From Cyanobacteria bacterium UBA11370 (GTDB taxonomy: Bacteria > Cyanobacteriota > Cyanobacteriia > Cyanobacteriales > Coleofasciculaceae): DNA of 8,988 bases. How positions within the stretch are numbered: the first letter of the stretch is position 1; each line of letters begins with the position of its first letter. Location of the stretch: the NCBI GenBank assembly GCA_003486645.1, contig DNGI01000536.1, forward strand, positions 1 through 8,988. Reading direction: 5' to 3'. Below the pieces are notes generated by a model. That model was not told where the DNA came from, made no database searches, and was given only the letters and a program-made list of their open reading frames with translations. Of the stretch, positions 1 through 6,192 are shown piece by piece. The translations under genes and the position numbers were made by a program.

Positions 1-115
1 TTTGCAAATACGGGATGCTCCCACTTTTCAAGTAGCCCTAGGCTATATAGCCTCTCTCAAATGGGTAAGGTAGATTTAATAATTTTCTTCCCCACTCCCC
101 ACTCCCCACTCCCTA
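1..115. other. non-coding segment with small palindromes
   Basis: No gene start is visible here, although one plus-strand frame stays open by chance. The stretch holds a small hairpin at 12-22 (GGGA, 3-nt loop, TCCC). A second possible stem pairs TAGCC at 33-37 with GGCTA at 41-45, overlapping a perfect 12-bp palindrome GGCTATATAGCC at 41-52. These lie 3' of the minus-strand gene that ends at 116, so they could help end its transcript, but no T-run follows them on that strand. They could equally be pieces of a dispersed intergenic repeat. Confidence 0.4.
90..113. repeat. heptamer tandem array (CCCCACT)3
   Basis: Three exact copies of the 7-bp unit CCCCACT plus a partial CCC. The array ends two bases from the stop codon (116-118) of the minus-strand gene. 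Short heptamer arrays between genes are typical of filamentous cyanobacteria. A related CCCCACT-type array occurs at 8151-8191 in this window. Confidence 0.9.
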
Positions 116-721
116 TTAATGAGCTTGAGTCATCCAAACAAGATCACCAAGAATAGAATTAACAGGCGGTAAGGGATAAACTGTCAAATCAATGAGTAGG
201 GTTAAACCTTCCAACTTGAGAAATTGCCACTGATTGCCATTACTGATACTGCCATAGATGGTCGAGATAGGTTGCCCCTGTACCTCATTAAAGCGTTGAG
301 CAGCAACCATTTCCGCAATACACTGCCCAAAACCCAATTTGAGTTCTGTCTTTTTCGCTTCTACAATAATTACGGCTGGTGCTTCAATTTCTAACACTTC
401 TGGAGAACGCGTTAACAGGAAATCACATACGCCATTGAGTCCAACGGATTCGTCAACATTGAATTCCTCGCCGGAAAAGAGACTGACTTGGCGATCAAGC
501 GCTCTCCTCACATCAAGCAATACTGGATAGATAATACCTTCCGAACGGGCTTTCTCACTACCAGAGGTTGCCACAATCGGTAACGTTTCGTGTAAGTAAT
601 CTGAGAGAGTCTGGGAGGGAGCAACAGGAGGGGTTGGAGGCAAGAAGCGACTGCCTTCAATAATAGTCAGTTTAAAGGCAGCTTTAGCCTGAGCAATGGT
701 TTTGAATTGACTATAGGGCAT
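116..721 (-). CDS. hypothetical protein with PD-(D/E)XK nuclease-like core
   Basis: A 201-residue protein of no assigned function. The middle has the arrangement of a PD-(D/E)XK nuclease fold like the N-terminal domain of type I restriction R subunits: Glu61 in a helix, Asp100 in GVCDF, a hydrophobic strand running into Glu121-Ala-Lys123 (IIVEAK), then Gly132-Gln133 at the start of a helix. The first 45 residues are a short helix and a proline-rich linker (PPTPPVAP, residues 28-35). The C-terminal part is beta-rich with aromatic residues (NQWQFLKL). There is no signal peptide or membrane segment, so it should be cytosolic. No helicase, methylase or specificity gene lies beside it, so it is probably a stand-alone cyanobacterial family and not part of a restriction system. 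The start at 721 is the first ATG; I see no Shine-Dalgarno sequence before it. The motif reading is by eye. Activity is inference, and it could be a binding or structural relative. Confidence 0.8.
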   Translation of the reverse strand: MPYSQFKTIAQAKAAFKLTIIEGSRFLPPTPPVAPSQTLSDYLHETLPIVATSGSEKARSEGIIYPVLLDVRRALDRQVSLFSGEEFNVDESVGLNGVCDFLLTRSPEVLEIEAPAVIIVEAKKTELKLGFGQCIAEMVAAQRFNEVQGQPISTIYGSISNGNQWQFLKLEGLTLLIDLTVYPLPPVNSILGDLVWMTQAH

Positions 722-797
722 GGCTATATTACACAGGACTCACGTAACTGGCACATAAAGTTGTTGATGAGACGGAGAGGGGAGGAGCAAGTTACCT

Positions 798-838
798 GTA
801 TGAATGCAACTGGGTATAATATCAAGTTGCATTCATAC
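798..838. repeat. 14-bp perfect inverted repeat (hairpin)
   Basis: GTATGAATGCAACT at 798-811 is the exact reverse complement of AGTTGCATTCATAC at 825-838. The 13-nt loop contains TATAAT (815-820). In RNA this is a strong stem on either strand. No T-run follows on the plus strand, so it is not a standard intrinsic terminator. It may be a dispersed palindromic repeat or a structured part of a leader. Confidence 0.85.
806..819 (+). repeat. 14-bp direct repeat, copy 1 (GCAACTGGGTATAA)
   Basis: The 14-mer GCAACTGGGTATAA occurs here and again at 901-914, 95 bp apart, on either side of the nonamer array. This copy spans the arm and loop of the hairpin at 798-838. The second copy has lost the matching arm, so the two may be an intact and a partial copy of one dispersed element. 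Confidence 0.75.
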
Positions 839-843
839 GTACT

Positions 844-882
844 CCTTGTCCCCCTTGTCCCCCTTGTCTCTCTTGTCCCCCC
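844..882. repeat. nonamer tandem array, CCTTGTCCC type
   Basis: Four copies of a 9-bp unit: CCTTGTCCC twice, then CCTTGTCTC and TCTTGTCCC, followed by a partial copy. It begins five bases after the hairpin at 798-838. The same nonamer family appears inverted at 7892-7936 and again in this orientation at 8922-8988, so it is a dispersed family and not a local duplication. Confidence 0.9.
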
Positions 883-900
883 TATCTACTAATATGAGCT

Positions 901-914
901 GCAACTGGGTATAA
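901..914 (+). repeat. 14-bp direct repeat, copy 2 (GCAACTGGGTATAA)
   Basis: Second exact copy of the 14-mer at 806-819. It lies just after the nonamer array and lacks the inverted partner that makes a hairpin in copy 1. Confidence 0.75.
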
Positions 915-1182
915 GTCCTGATCTCTCGATCCTTTTGAGTCTCATTCTCGATTCCCCCCAGCCGTTATCCAAATTCCCGAACCGCCTCAGTTTAAGCGAA
1001 AATGATAGGATGATCGTAAAAATGCTGCTGTCAAGCAGTCCTTAGTGGTCAGGATTGAGTAGCTAGAGACTTCTACAAGTTTTCCTGTAATATTTCTAAC
1101 TCTTATCCCTAACAATCCAAGCCTTTAGCCTCCTAACCTCGACCCTAAACCAAGCGCTTTCTAGACGTATTCCTCTCCTGCT

Positions 1183-3975
1183 ATGTTAAAAAATGTACTC
1201 GGCGATCCCAACGCACGCAAACTTAAACGATACCAGCCCTACGTTGCTGAAGTTAATGTTCTGGAAGAAGACATCCAGGCACTCTCAGATGACCAATTAA
1301 AGGGCAAAACCGCAGAATTTAGACAGCAGCTAGAGAAAGCGACAACGGATCAAGAACGGGCCGATCTGTTGGATGAGTTGTTGCCAGAAGCTTTTGCCGT
1401 GGTGCGGGAAGCGGGACGGAGAGTTCTGGGAATGCGCCACTTTGATGTTCAGCTTATGGGTGGTGTCGTTCTACACAAGGGACAAATTGCGGAGATGAAA
1501 ACGGGTGAAGGAAAAACCCTTGTTTCTACTCTCCCTGCTTATCTCAATGCCCTCACGGGTAGGGGTGTCCATGTGGTGACAGTGAACGACTACCTCGCAC
1601 GTCGGGACGCGGAATGGATGGGACAGGTACACCGCTTCCTCGGATTGACGGTGGGACTGATTCAGTCGGGGATGGGTCCAGCCGAACGACAGCGCAATTA
1701 TGCTTGTGATATCACCTATGCAACGAACAGTGAGTTGGGCTTTGATTACTTGCGTGATAACATGGCAACGTCGATGGCGGATGTGGTGCAGCGCCCATTT
1801 AATTATTGCGTTATCGACGAAGTAGACTCGGTACTGATTGATGAAGCCCGGACACCGCTAATTATTTCTGGACAGATCGAACGCCCTAGCCAAAATTATA
1901 TGAGGGCGGCGGAAATTGCGCGATCGCTCCAAAAAGAAGAACATTATGAAGTGGATGAAAAAGCTCGTAATGTTCTACTCACCGATGAAGGGTTTATCAA
2001 AGCGGAAGAACTTTTAGGTGTTGAAGATTTATATGATCCCGAAAATCCTTGGGCACATTATATCTTTAATGCGATTAAAGCGAAAGAATTATTTATCGCC
2101 GATGTCAACTACATCGTGCGGAATGATGAAGTCGTAATTGTTGATGAGTTTACCGGACGGGTATTACAAGGACGGCGGTGGAGTGATGGATTACATCAAG
2201 CCATTGAAGCCAAAGAAGGTGTAGAAATTCAAAAAGAAACTCAAACGTTAGCAACCATTACCTATCAAAATTTCTTCTTACTCTATCCCAAACTTGCAGG
2301 GATGACGGGAACGGCAAAAACCGAAGAAGCAGAATTTGAAAAAATCTATAACCTGCAAGTTACCATTATTCCCACCAACAGACCGTCTGGTCGTCGAGAT
2401 TTGTCGGATGTGGTGTACAAAACTGAGGCGGCAAAATGGAAAGCCGTTGCCCAAGAATGTGCCGAAATGTACGAAAAAGGTCGCCCGGTACTGGTGGGTA
2501 CAACCAGTGTGGAAAAATCCGAACTTCTCTCTCGTTTATTGGCAGAATTAGAAGTACCTCATAACCTACTGAATGCCCGACCCGAAAATGTAGAACGGGA
2601 GTCAGAAATTGTCGCGCAAGCTGGACGAAAAGGCGCTCTGACTATTGCTACAAACATGGCAGGACGGGGTACAGATATTATTTTAGGCGGTAATGCGGAC
2701 TACATGGCACGATTGAAAGTGCGAGAATACTTCATGCCCAAAATTGTGTTACCAGAGGATGAAGATGTTCTTTCGCCGATAGCAGTTCCAGGGACAGGTG
2801 GACGTGCCCCTGCCCAAGGGTTTGCGCCTGGAAAGAAAGTTAAAACGTGGAAAGCAAGTCCCCAAATTTTTCCGACCGAACTGTCTAAGGAAACCGAAGA
2901 ACAGTTAAAAAATGCTGTAAATTTTGCCGTGCAGCAATATGGGGAACGGACTTTACCGGAATTAGACGCAGAGGAAAAAATTGCGATCGCCTCCGAAAAT
3001 GCGCCGACAGATGACCCGGTAATTCAACAGTTACGGGCGGTTTATAAAGGCATCCGCGAAGAATATGAAGAGTTTACCAAGCACGAACATAATGAGGTGG
3101 TGCAATTGGGCGGACTGCACGTTATTGGTACAGAACGCCATGAATCTCGCCGGATTGATAACCAGCTTAGAGGACGGGCAGGTCGTCAAGGCGACCCCGG
3201 TTCAACCAAGTTTTTCTTAAGTTTAGAAGATAATTTGTTGCGGATCTTTGGTGGCGATCGCGTGGCGGGTTTGATGAATGCGTTCCGCGTTGAAGAAGAT
3301 ATGCCCATTGAGTCGGGAATGCTGACTCGTTCCTTAGAAGGGGCACAGAAAAAAGTTGAAACCTTCTATTACGACACCCGGAAACAGGTGTTTGAATATG
3401 ATGAGGTGATGAATAACCAACGACGGGCAATTTATGCGGAACGACGGCGAGTTTTGGAAGGGTTAGATTTAAAAGAACAGGTCATTCAGTATGCTGAAAG
3501 AACAATGGATGATATTGTTGAAGCCTACGTTAATCCTGAATTGCCACCGGAGGAATGGGATTTAAATAGTTTGGTGTCGAAAGTGCAAGAATTTGTCTAT
3601 TTACTCCAAGATTTAAAACCCGAACATCTGGATGATATGACGGTAGGGGATATCAAAACCTTCTTGCACGAAGAAGTTCGTAAAGCCTACGACATTAAAG
3701 AAGCCCAAATCGATCAAATTCAACCGGGATTGATGCGACAAGCGGAACGATTCTTTATCTTGCAGCAAATTGATACGCTTTGGCGGGAACATTTACAGTC
3801 AATGGATGCACTGCGGGAGTCGGTTGGATTGCGAGGTTACGGGCAAAAAGACCCGTTGATTGAATATAAACAAGAGGGTTATGAAACCTTCTTAGAGATG
3901 ATGATTGATATCCGCCGGAATGTGGTTTACTCCCTATTCCAATTCCAACCTCAAGTACAACCGCAAGCTGTGTAA
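1183..3975 (+). CDS. secA: SecA preprotein translocase ATPase
   Basis: The ATP-driven motor that pushes unfolded preproteins through SecYEG, in cyanobacteria at both the plasma and thylakoid membranes. The 930 residues match the cyanobacterial/chloroplast length. Visible motifs in order: the N-terminal [12 protein letters not shown] block (residues 6-17); Walker A TGEGKT (107-112); the [12 protein letters not shown] segment (135-146); Walker B IDEVDS (211-216); the preprotein cross-linking domain from about 225 to 370; [12 protein letters not shown] (371-382) entering NBD2; [10 protein letters not shown] (490-499); the arginine-finger region [14 protein letters not shown] (661-674); and the helical scaffold and wing regions to the end. 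An insertion at about 505-640, including [14 protein letters not shown], is usual in cyanobacterial SecA. The C-terminus ends in a Q/P-rich tail without the CxCxSGx8(C/H) zinc motif of E. coli SecA, which is normal for this lineage. The start is fixed by homology, since no Shine-Dalgarno sequence is present. Confidence 0.98.
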   Translation: MLKNVLGDPNARKLKRYQPYVAEVNVLEEDIQALSDDQLKGKTAEFRQQLEKATTDQERADLLDELLPEAFAVVREAGRRVLGMRHFDVQLMGGVVLHKGQIAEMKTGEGKTLVSTLPAYLNALTGRGVHVVTVNDYLARRDAEWMGQVHRFLGLTVGLIQSGMGPAERQRNYACDITYATNSELGFDYLRDNMATSMADVVQRPFNYCVIDEVDSVLIDEARTPLIISGQIERPSQNYMRAAEIARSLQKEEHYEVDEKARNVLLTDEGFIKAEELLGVEDLYDPENPWAHYIFNAIKAKELFIADVNYIVRNDEVVIVDEFTGRVLQGRRWSDGLHQAIEAKEGVEIQKETQTLATITYQNFFLLYPKLAGMTGTAKTEEAEFEKIYNLQVTIIPTNRPSGRRDLSDVVYKTEAAKWKAVAQECAEMYEKGRPVLVGTTSVEKSELLSRLLAELEVPHNLLNARPENVERESEIVAQAGRKGALTIATNMAGRGTDIILGGNADYMARLKVREYFMPKIVLPEDEDVLSPIAVPGTGGRAPAQGFAPGKKVKTWKASPQIFPTELSKETEEQLKNAVNFAVQQYGERTLPELDAEEKIAIASENAPTDDPVIQQLRAVYKGIREEYEEFTKHEHNEVVQLGGLHVIGTERHESRRIDNQLRGRAGRQGDPGSTKFFLSLEDNLLRIFGGDRVAGLMNAFRVEEDMPIESGMLTRSLEGAQKKVETFYYDTRKQVFEYDEVMNNQRRAIYAERRRVLEGLDLKEQVIQYAERTMDDIVEAYVNPELPPEEWDLNSLVSKVQEFVYLLQDLKPEHLDDMTVGDIKTFLHEEVRKAYDIKEAQIDQIQPGLMRQAERFFILQQIDTLWREHLQSMDALRESVGLRGYGQKDPLIEYKQEGYETFLEMMIDIRRNVVYSLFQFQPQVQPQAV

Positions 3976-3976
3976 G

Positions 3977-4020
3977 TTTGTTGTTGGTTGTTTGTTGTTT
4001 GTTGTTGGTTGTTTGTTGTT
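3977..4020. repeat. TTTGTTG-type tandem array, left part
   Basis: Two exact 21-bp units (3977-3997 and 3998-4018), each made of the heptamers TTTGTTG, TTGGTTG and TTTGTTG, begin one base after the secA stop codon. The same sequence type resumes at 4140-4162 on the far side of the inverted-repeat element. Related TTGTTGG arrays fill the pnt spacers. Confidence 0.9.
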
Positions 4021-4139
4021 ATACCAAATCCGGTTCACAAATTCCTTTTTGCAGCCGATGGTAGAGACGTTGCATTGCAACGTCTCTACAGGGTTTTGGC
4101 AACCTTGATTAAAGGGTGTATATTAACCGGATTTGGTAT
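4021..4139. mobile_element. MITE-like 119-bp nested inverted repeat
   Basis: The ends are a perfect 15-bp inverted repeat, ATACCAAATCCGGTT at 4021-4035 and its complement at 4125-4139. In the middle is a second perfect palindrome, GTAGAGACGTTGC at 4061-4073 paired with 4077-4089 around a 3-nt ATT loop. There is no open reading frame. Short palindromic elements with these kinds of ends and cores are scattered in filamentous cyanobacterial genomes, from memory of the group. The element interrupts a TTGTTG array, which supports insertion. A target duplication cannot be fixed, because the ends are A/T-rich and the flanks are repetitive. In RNA it would fold into a long hairpin just after secA and may help stop or stabilise that transcript. 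Confidence 0.7.
4061..4089. repeat. GTAGAGACG-family 13-bp palindrome
   Basis: A 13-bp perfect stem with a 3-nt loop, lying 86 bp after the secA stop codon. On the plus strand it is followed by AGGGTTTTGG, which has only a weak T-run, so it is at best a poor intrinsic terminator for secA. It shares the GTAGAGACG arm with the pnt terminator at 4201-4234. Confidence 0.85.
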
Positions 4140-4162
4140 TAGTTGTTAGTTGTTTGTTGTTA
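4140..4162. repeat. TTTGTTG-type tandem array, right part
   Basis: TTAGTTG, TTAGTTG and TTTGTTG-like heptamers continue the array at 3977-4020 after the 119-bp inverted-repeat element. Several units carry A in place of G or T. Confidence 0.7.
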
Positions 4163-4191
4163 GCCAAATAAAATAGAAATAATAAACAAAT

Positions 4192-4234
4192 AAAAAAAAA
4201 TGTAGAGACGCAGAATTAATTCCACGTCTCCACA
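4192..4234 (-). terminator. intrinsic terminator of the pnt operon
   Basis: Read on the minus strand, TGTGGAGACG (4234-4225) pairs with CGTCTCTACA (4210-4201). That gives ten consecutive base pairs including one G-U wobble, followed at once by nine T residues (4200-4192). The hairpin starts 27 nt after the pntB stop codon. This is a textbook rho-independent terminator. The 14-nt loop can form a short inner GAA/TTC stem. On the plus strand the hairpin is preceded by A9 and has no T-run, so it works mainly for pnt. Confidence 0.88.
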
Positions 4235-4261
4235 AATTCTCAAAATCAGGGTGACAATTAA

Positions 4262-5674
4262 CTAGAGTTGCTTCACTTCAGCAACAAGCTTTGCGACTAC
4301 ATCCTTTGCACTGCCGAATAACATCATGGTCTTATCTTCGTAGAACAAATCATTATCCACACCTGCAAAACCTGTACTCATACCCCGCTTAATCACGATC
4401 GCGTGCTTTGCCTTATCGACTTCTAAGATTGGCATTCCGTAAATTGGGCTGCTAGAATTACTCCGAGCTGCTGGATTAACCACATCATTCGCACCAATTA
4501 CCAACGCTACATCCGTCTCTTCAAACTGGGGATTGATGTCATCCATATCGTACAACTGGGTATAAGGCACATTTGCCTCAGCAAGTAGCACATTCATATG
4601 TCCCGGCATCCGACCTGCAACAGGATGAATTGCATATTTTACCTCAACACCCAGCCGTTCTAACTGATCAGCTAACTCGCGCACTGTATGTTGTGCCTGC
4701 GCTACCGCCATACCGTAACCAGGAACAATTACCACAGAACGAGCATACCCTAACATCATCGCGCCTTCTTCTGGATCGATGCTATGTACAACCTTATCCG
4801 TTGCACTTCCTGATGTTCCAGTACCAGCAACTGCCGAACCTCCTCCCGTACCAAACGCACCAAATAGTACGTTAGCCAGGGAACGGTTCATCGCTTTACA
4901 CATAATCTGAGTCAAGATAATCCCAGATGCGCCAACTAATGCCCCAGCTACGATTAGCATATCGTTTCCGACTACAAAACCAGCCGCACTCGCTGCTAAT
5001 CCAGAGTAAGAGTTTAGCAGTGAAATCACCACTGGCATATCGCCGCCACCAATAGGCAGAACAAACAAAACACCCAATACTAGGGAGATTCCCACCAACC
5101 CCAGGAATACTGACAGATTTTCTGGTGTGACGATCAGATAGCCACTCGTAACTAAAAAGCTAATTAGCAGTAGCGCATTAACAGGTTGCTGTAAGGGGAA
5201 GGTAATAGGCGCACCTGTAAGCAACCCTTGCAATTTAGCAAACGCGACAAAACTGCCTGTAAGGGTAACGCCACCAATCAAGACACCCAGAATAATCGTA
5301 ATGATCGCGTCTAGGGATAAGGTTTCTCCAGTACTCAGCAGTCGCCAGAATTCCCCTATCGAAACTAAAGCAGAAGCAGCACCGCCAAAACCATTGAGTA
5401 ACCCCACCATTTGGGGCATTTCCGTCATTGCCACCTTATAAGCGGCGATCGCACCGAGTCCCGAACCTATGGCGATCGCTAATAAAATCATTTGGTAATT
5501 CAAGACTTGCCGATCTAGCAGTGTAGCTACTACGGCTAAAAACATCCCTACGGCTGCCCATAAATTACCATTACGTGCCGTTGCTGGCGATCCCAGCTTC
5601 TTCAAACCAATGATAAATAAGGATGTGGCGACTAAATAGGTCAGCTCAATTGCAGAAGGTAGAAATTCGGTCAT
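4262..5674 (-). CDS. pntB: NAD(P) transhydrogenase subunit beta
   Basis: Beta subunit of the proton-translocating transhydrogenase (NADH + NADP+ + H+out to NAD+ + NADPH + H+in). Residues 1 to about 260 form the membrane domain dII, with about nine hydrophobic helices (for example 8-27, 40-53, 62-80 and 193-209). Residues 300-470 form the soluble NADP(H)-binding domain dIII. dIII motifs are PGYGMAVAQAQ (318-328), HPVAGRMPGHMNVLLAEANV (350-369), GANDVVNPAAR (394-404) and KRGMSTGFAGVDND (429-442). The length of 470 is close to E. coli PntB (462). It is the last gene of the operon, 96 nt after pntA part 2, and has a terminator after it. A (CCAACAA)n array in the mRNA runs to within two bases of the ATG, so there is no Shine-Dalgarno sequence; the start is set by similarity (MTEFLPSAIELTYLVA). 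Asn94 stands where E. coli has the proton-path His91. In cyanobacteria the enzyme is reported in thylakoids, where it supplies NADPH. Confidence 0.98.
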   Translation of the reverse strand: MTEFLPSAIELTYLVATSLFIIGLKKLGSPATARNGNLWAAVGMFLAVVATLLDRQVLNYQMILLAIAIGSGLGAIAAYKVAMTEMPQMVGLLNGFGGAASALVSIGEFWRLLSTGETLSLDAIITIILGVLIGGVTLTGSFVAFAKLQGLLTGAPITFPLQQPVNALLLISFLVTSGYLIVTPENLSVFLGLVGISLVLGVLFVLPIGGGDMPVVISLLNSYSGLAASAAGFVVGNDMLIVAGALVGASGIILTQIMCKAMNRSLANVLFGAFGTGGGSAVAGTGTSGSATDKVVHSIDPEEGAMMLGYARSVVIVPGYGMAVAQAQHTVRELADQLERLGVEVKYAIHPVAGRMPGHMNVLLAEANVPYTQLYDMDDINPQFEETDVALVIGANDVVNPAARSNSSSPIYGMPILEVDKAKHAIVIKRGMSTGFAGVDNDLFYEDKTMMLFGSAKDVVAKLVAEVKQL

Positions 5675-5676
5675 AT

Positions 5677-5751
5677 TTGTTGGTTGTTGGTTGTTGGTTG
5701 TTGGTTGTTGGTTGTTGGTTGTTGGTTGTTGTCCTTTGTCCTTTGTCCTTT
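5677..5751. repeat. compound heptamer array (TTGTTGG)7 + (GTCCTTT)3
   Basis: Seven exact TTGTTGG units at 5677-5725 plus a partial TTGTTG to 5731, running directly into three exact GTCCTTT units at 5731-5751. In the pnt mRNA these read as AAAGGAC x3 then CCAACAA x7, ending two bases before the pntB ATG. The transcript of the second part has no G, so it should be unstructured. Confidence 0.95.
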
Positions 5752-5770
5752 ACCAATGACTAATGACCAC

Positions 5771-6064
5771 TTAAGCTTTTGCCTCTTTTTTCTTGAACAT
5801 TTGCAACATCCGATCCGTGACTAAGAAACCACCGACTACATTAATGGTTGCTAGCACTACGGCAATTAAACCCAAAATTATTGTCACATTCATTTGTTGC
5901 GGACCCGCGATAATTACAGCACCGATCACGGCAATACCGGAAATAGCATTTGCTCCAGACATTAAGGGCGTATGGAGAGTTGGTGGCACTTTGTTAATGA
6001 CTTCAAACCCAACAAAAGATGCTAGTACAAAAACAAATAAACTGGCAAGTAGTGCTGCTGTCAT
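5771..6064 (-). CDS. pntAB: NAD(P) transhydrogenase subunit alpha, part 2 (membrane)
   Basis: The 97-residue membrane part of the split alpha subunit, as in Rhodospirillum rubrum PntAB; in E. coli it is fused to the C-terminus of PntA. It has three hydrophobic helices at about 4-22, 38-54 and 60-83. The conserved block PPTLHTPLMSGANAISGI (27-44) lies at the entry to the second helix, and a Lys-rich tail (KKKEAKA) faces the cytoplasm. With the N-terminal half of PntB it makes the proton-conducting dII domain. It lies 128 nt after pntA part 1 and 96 nt before pntB on the same strand. AGGAG at 6081-6077 gives a Shine-Dalgarno sequence 12 nt before the ATG, a slightly long spacing. His31 may act in proton transfer, because PntB lacks the E. 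coli His91 equivalent. Confidence 0.96.
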   Translation of the reverse strand: MTAALLASLFVFVLASFVGFEVINKVPPTLHTPLMSGANAISGIAVIGAVIIAGPQQMNVTIILGLIAVVLATINVVGGFLVTDRMLQMFKKKEAKA

Positions 6065-6076
6065 CGATTTTACAAA

Positions 6077-6081
6077 CTCCT
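6077..6081 (-). promoter_or_regulatory. Shine-Dalgarno site of pntA part 2
   Basis: AGGAG on the minus strand, inside an AAAAAAGGAGTTT context, 12 nt before the ATG. It sits between the heptamer array and the start codon. pntB, the next gene, has no such site. Confidence 0.7.
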
Positions 6082-6084
6082 TTT

Positions 6085-6143
6085 TTGTTGTTGGCTGTTG
6101 GTTGTTGGTTGTTAGTTGGTCGTTGTTGGTTGTTGGTTGTTAG
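6085..6143. repeat. degenerate TTGGTTG heptamer array in the pnt spacer
   Basis: Seven consecutive 7-bp units from 6091 to 6139 keep exact register: TTGGCTG, TTGGTTG twice, TTAGTTG, GTCGTTG, then TTGGTTG twice. Partial units flank them. It belongs to the same family as the array before pntB but is more diverged. It lies between pntA part 1 and part 2. Confidence 0.9.
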
Positions 6144-6160
6144 TTTATTTTTTTTAGTTA

Positions 6161-6189
6161 CAAACAACAAAAAACAAACAACAAACAAC
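6161..6189. repeat. inverted CAAACAA-type array next to the pntA part 1 stop
   Basis: CAAACAACAA followed by ACAAACAACAAACAAC is the reverse-complement sense of the TTGTTTG arrays and begins three bases beyond the stop codon of pntA part 1. With the array at 6085-6143 it forms an imperfect inverted repeat. On the mRNA, GUUGUU blocks pair with AACAAC blocks separated by U-C mismatches, with an A-rich loop between. Confidence 0.8.
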
Positions 6190-6192
6190 TAC

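Larger units (their letters stand above)
722..1182. other. 461-bp intergenic region upstream of secA
   Basis: This region separates the minus-strand hypothetical gene from secA, so it must hold promoters for both. It contains a 14-bp perfect inverted repeat (798-838), a nonamer array (844-882), a 14-bp direct repeat (806-819 and 901-914) and a small hairpin at 1025-1038 (CTGCT, loop GTCA, AGCAG). From 920 to 1182 it is plain A/T-mixed sequence. I found no convincing -35/-10 pair for secA. TAATAT at 1088-1093 is the best -10-like hexamer but has no matching -35. No Shine-Dalgarno sequence precedes the secA ATG; the last bases are pyrimidine-rich (CCTCTCCTGCT). Confidence 0.6.
3976..4261. other. 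convergent intergenic region between secA and pntB
   Basis: 286 bp where secA and the pnt operon run towards each other. It holds a TTTGTTG-type array (3977-4020 and 4140-4162) split by a nested inverted repeat (4021-4139), an A/T-rich stretch (4164-4200), and the pnt terminator hairpin (4192-4234). No coding capacity is visible. Confidence 0.8.

Noticed and set aside
707..892. 61-codon plus-strand ORF
   Set aside because: It runs through the hairpin and the nonamer array, so its C-terminus is just translated repeat (LVPLVPLV).
3906..3975. SecA C-terminus lacks the zinc-binding motif, which could suggest truncation
   Set aside because: Cyanobacterial and chloroplast SecA normally lack it, and the length and Q/P-rich tail are normal.
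4553..4566. CAACTGGGTATAAG inside pntB, matching 13 bases of the intergenic 14-mer repeat and the base after it (902-915)
   Set aside because: It encodes conserved PntB residues (PYTQLYD), so the match is probably chance.
4573..4875. 100-codon ORF opposite pntB, and similar ORFs opposite pntA part 1 (6281-6565, 6562-6774, 6674-6919) and secA (3167-3430)
   Set aside because: All are antisense or frame-shifted shadows of strongly conserved genes and have no protein features of their own.
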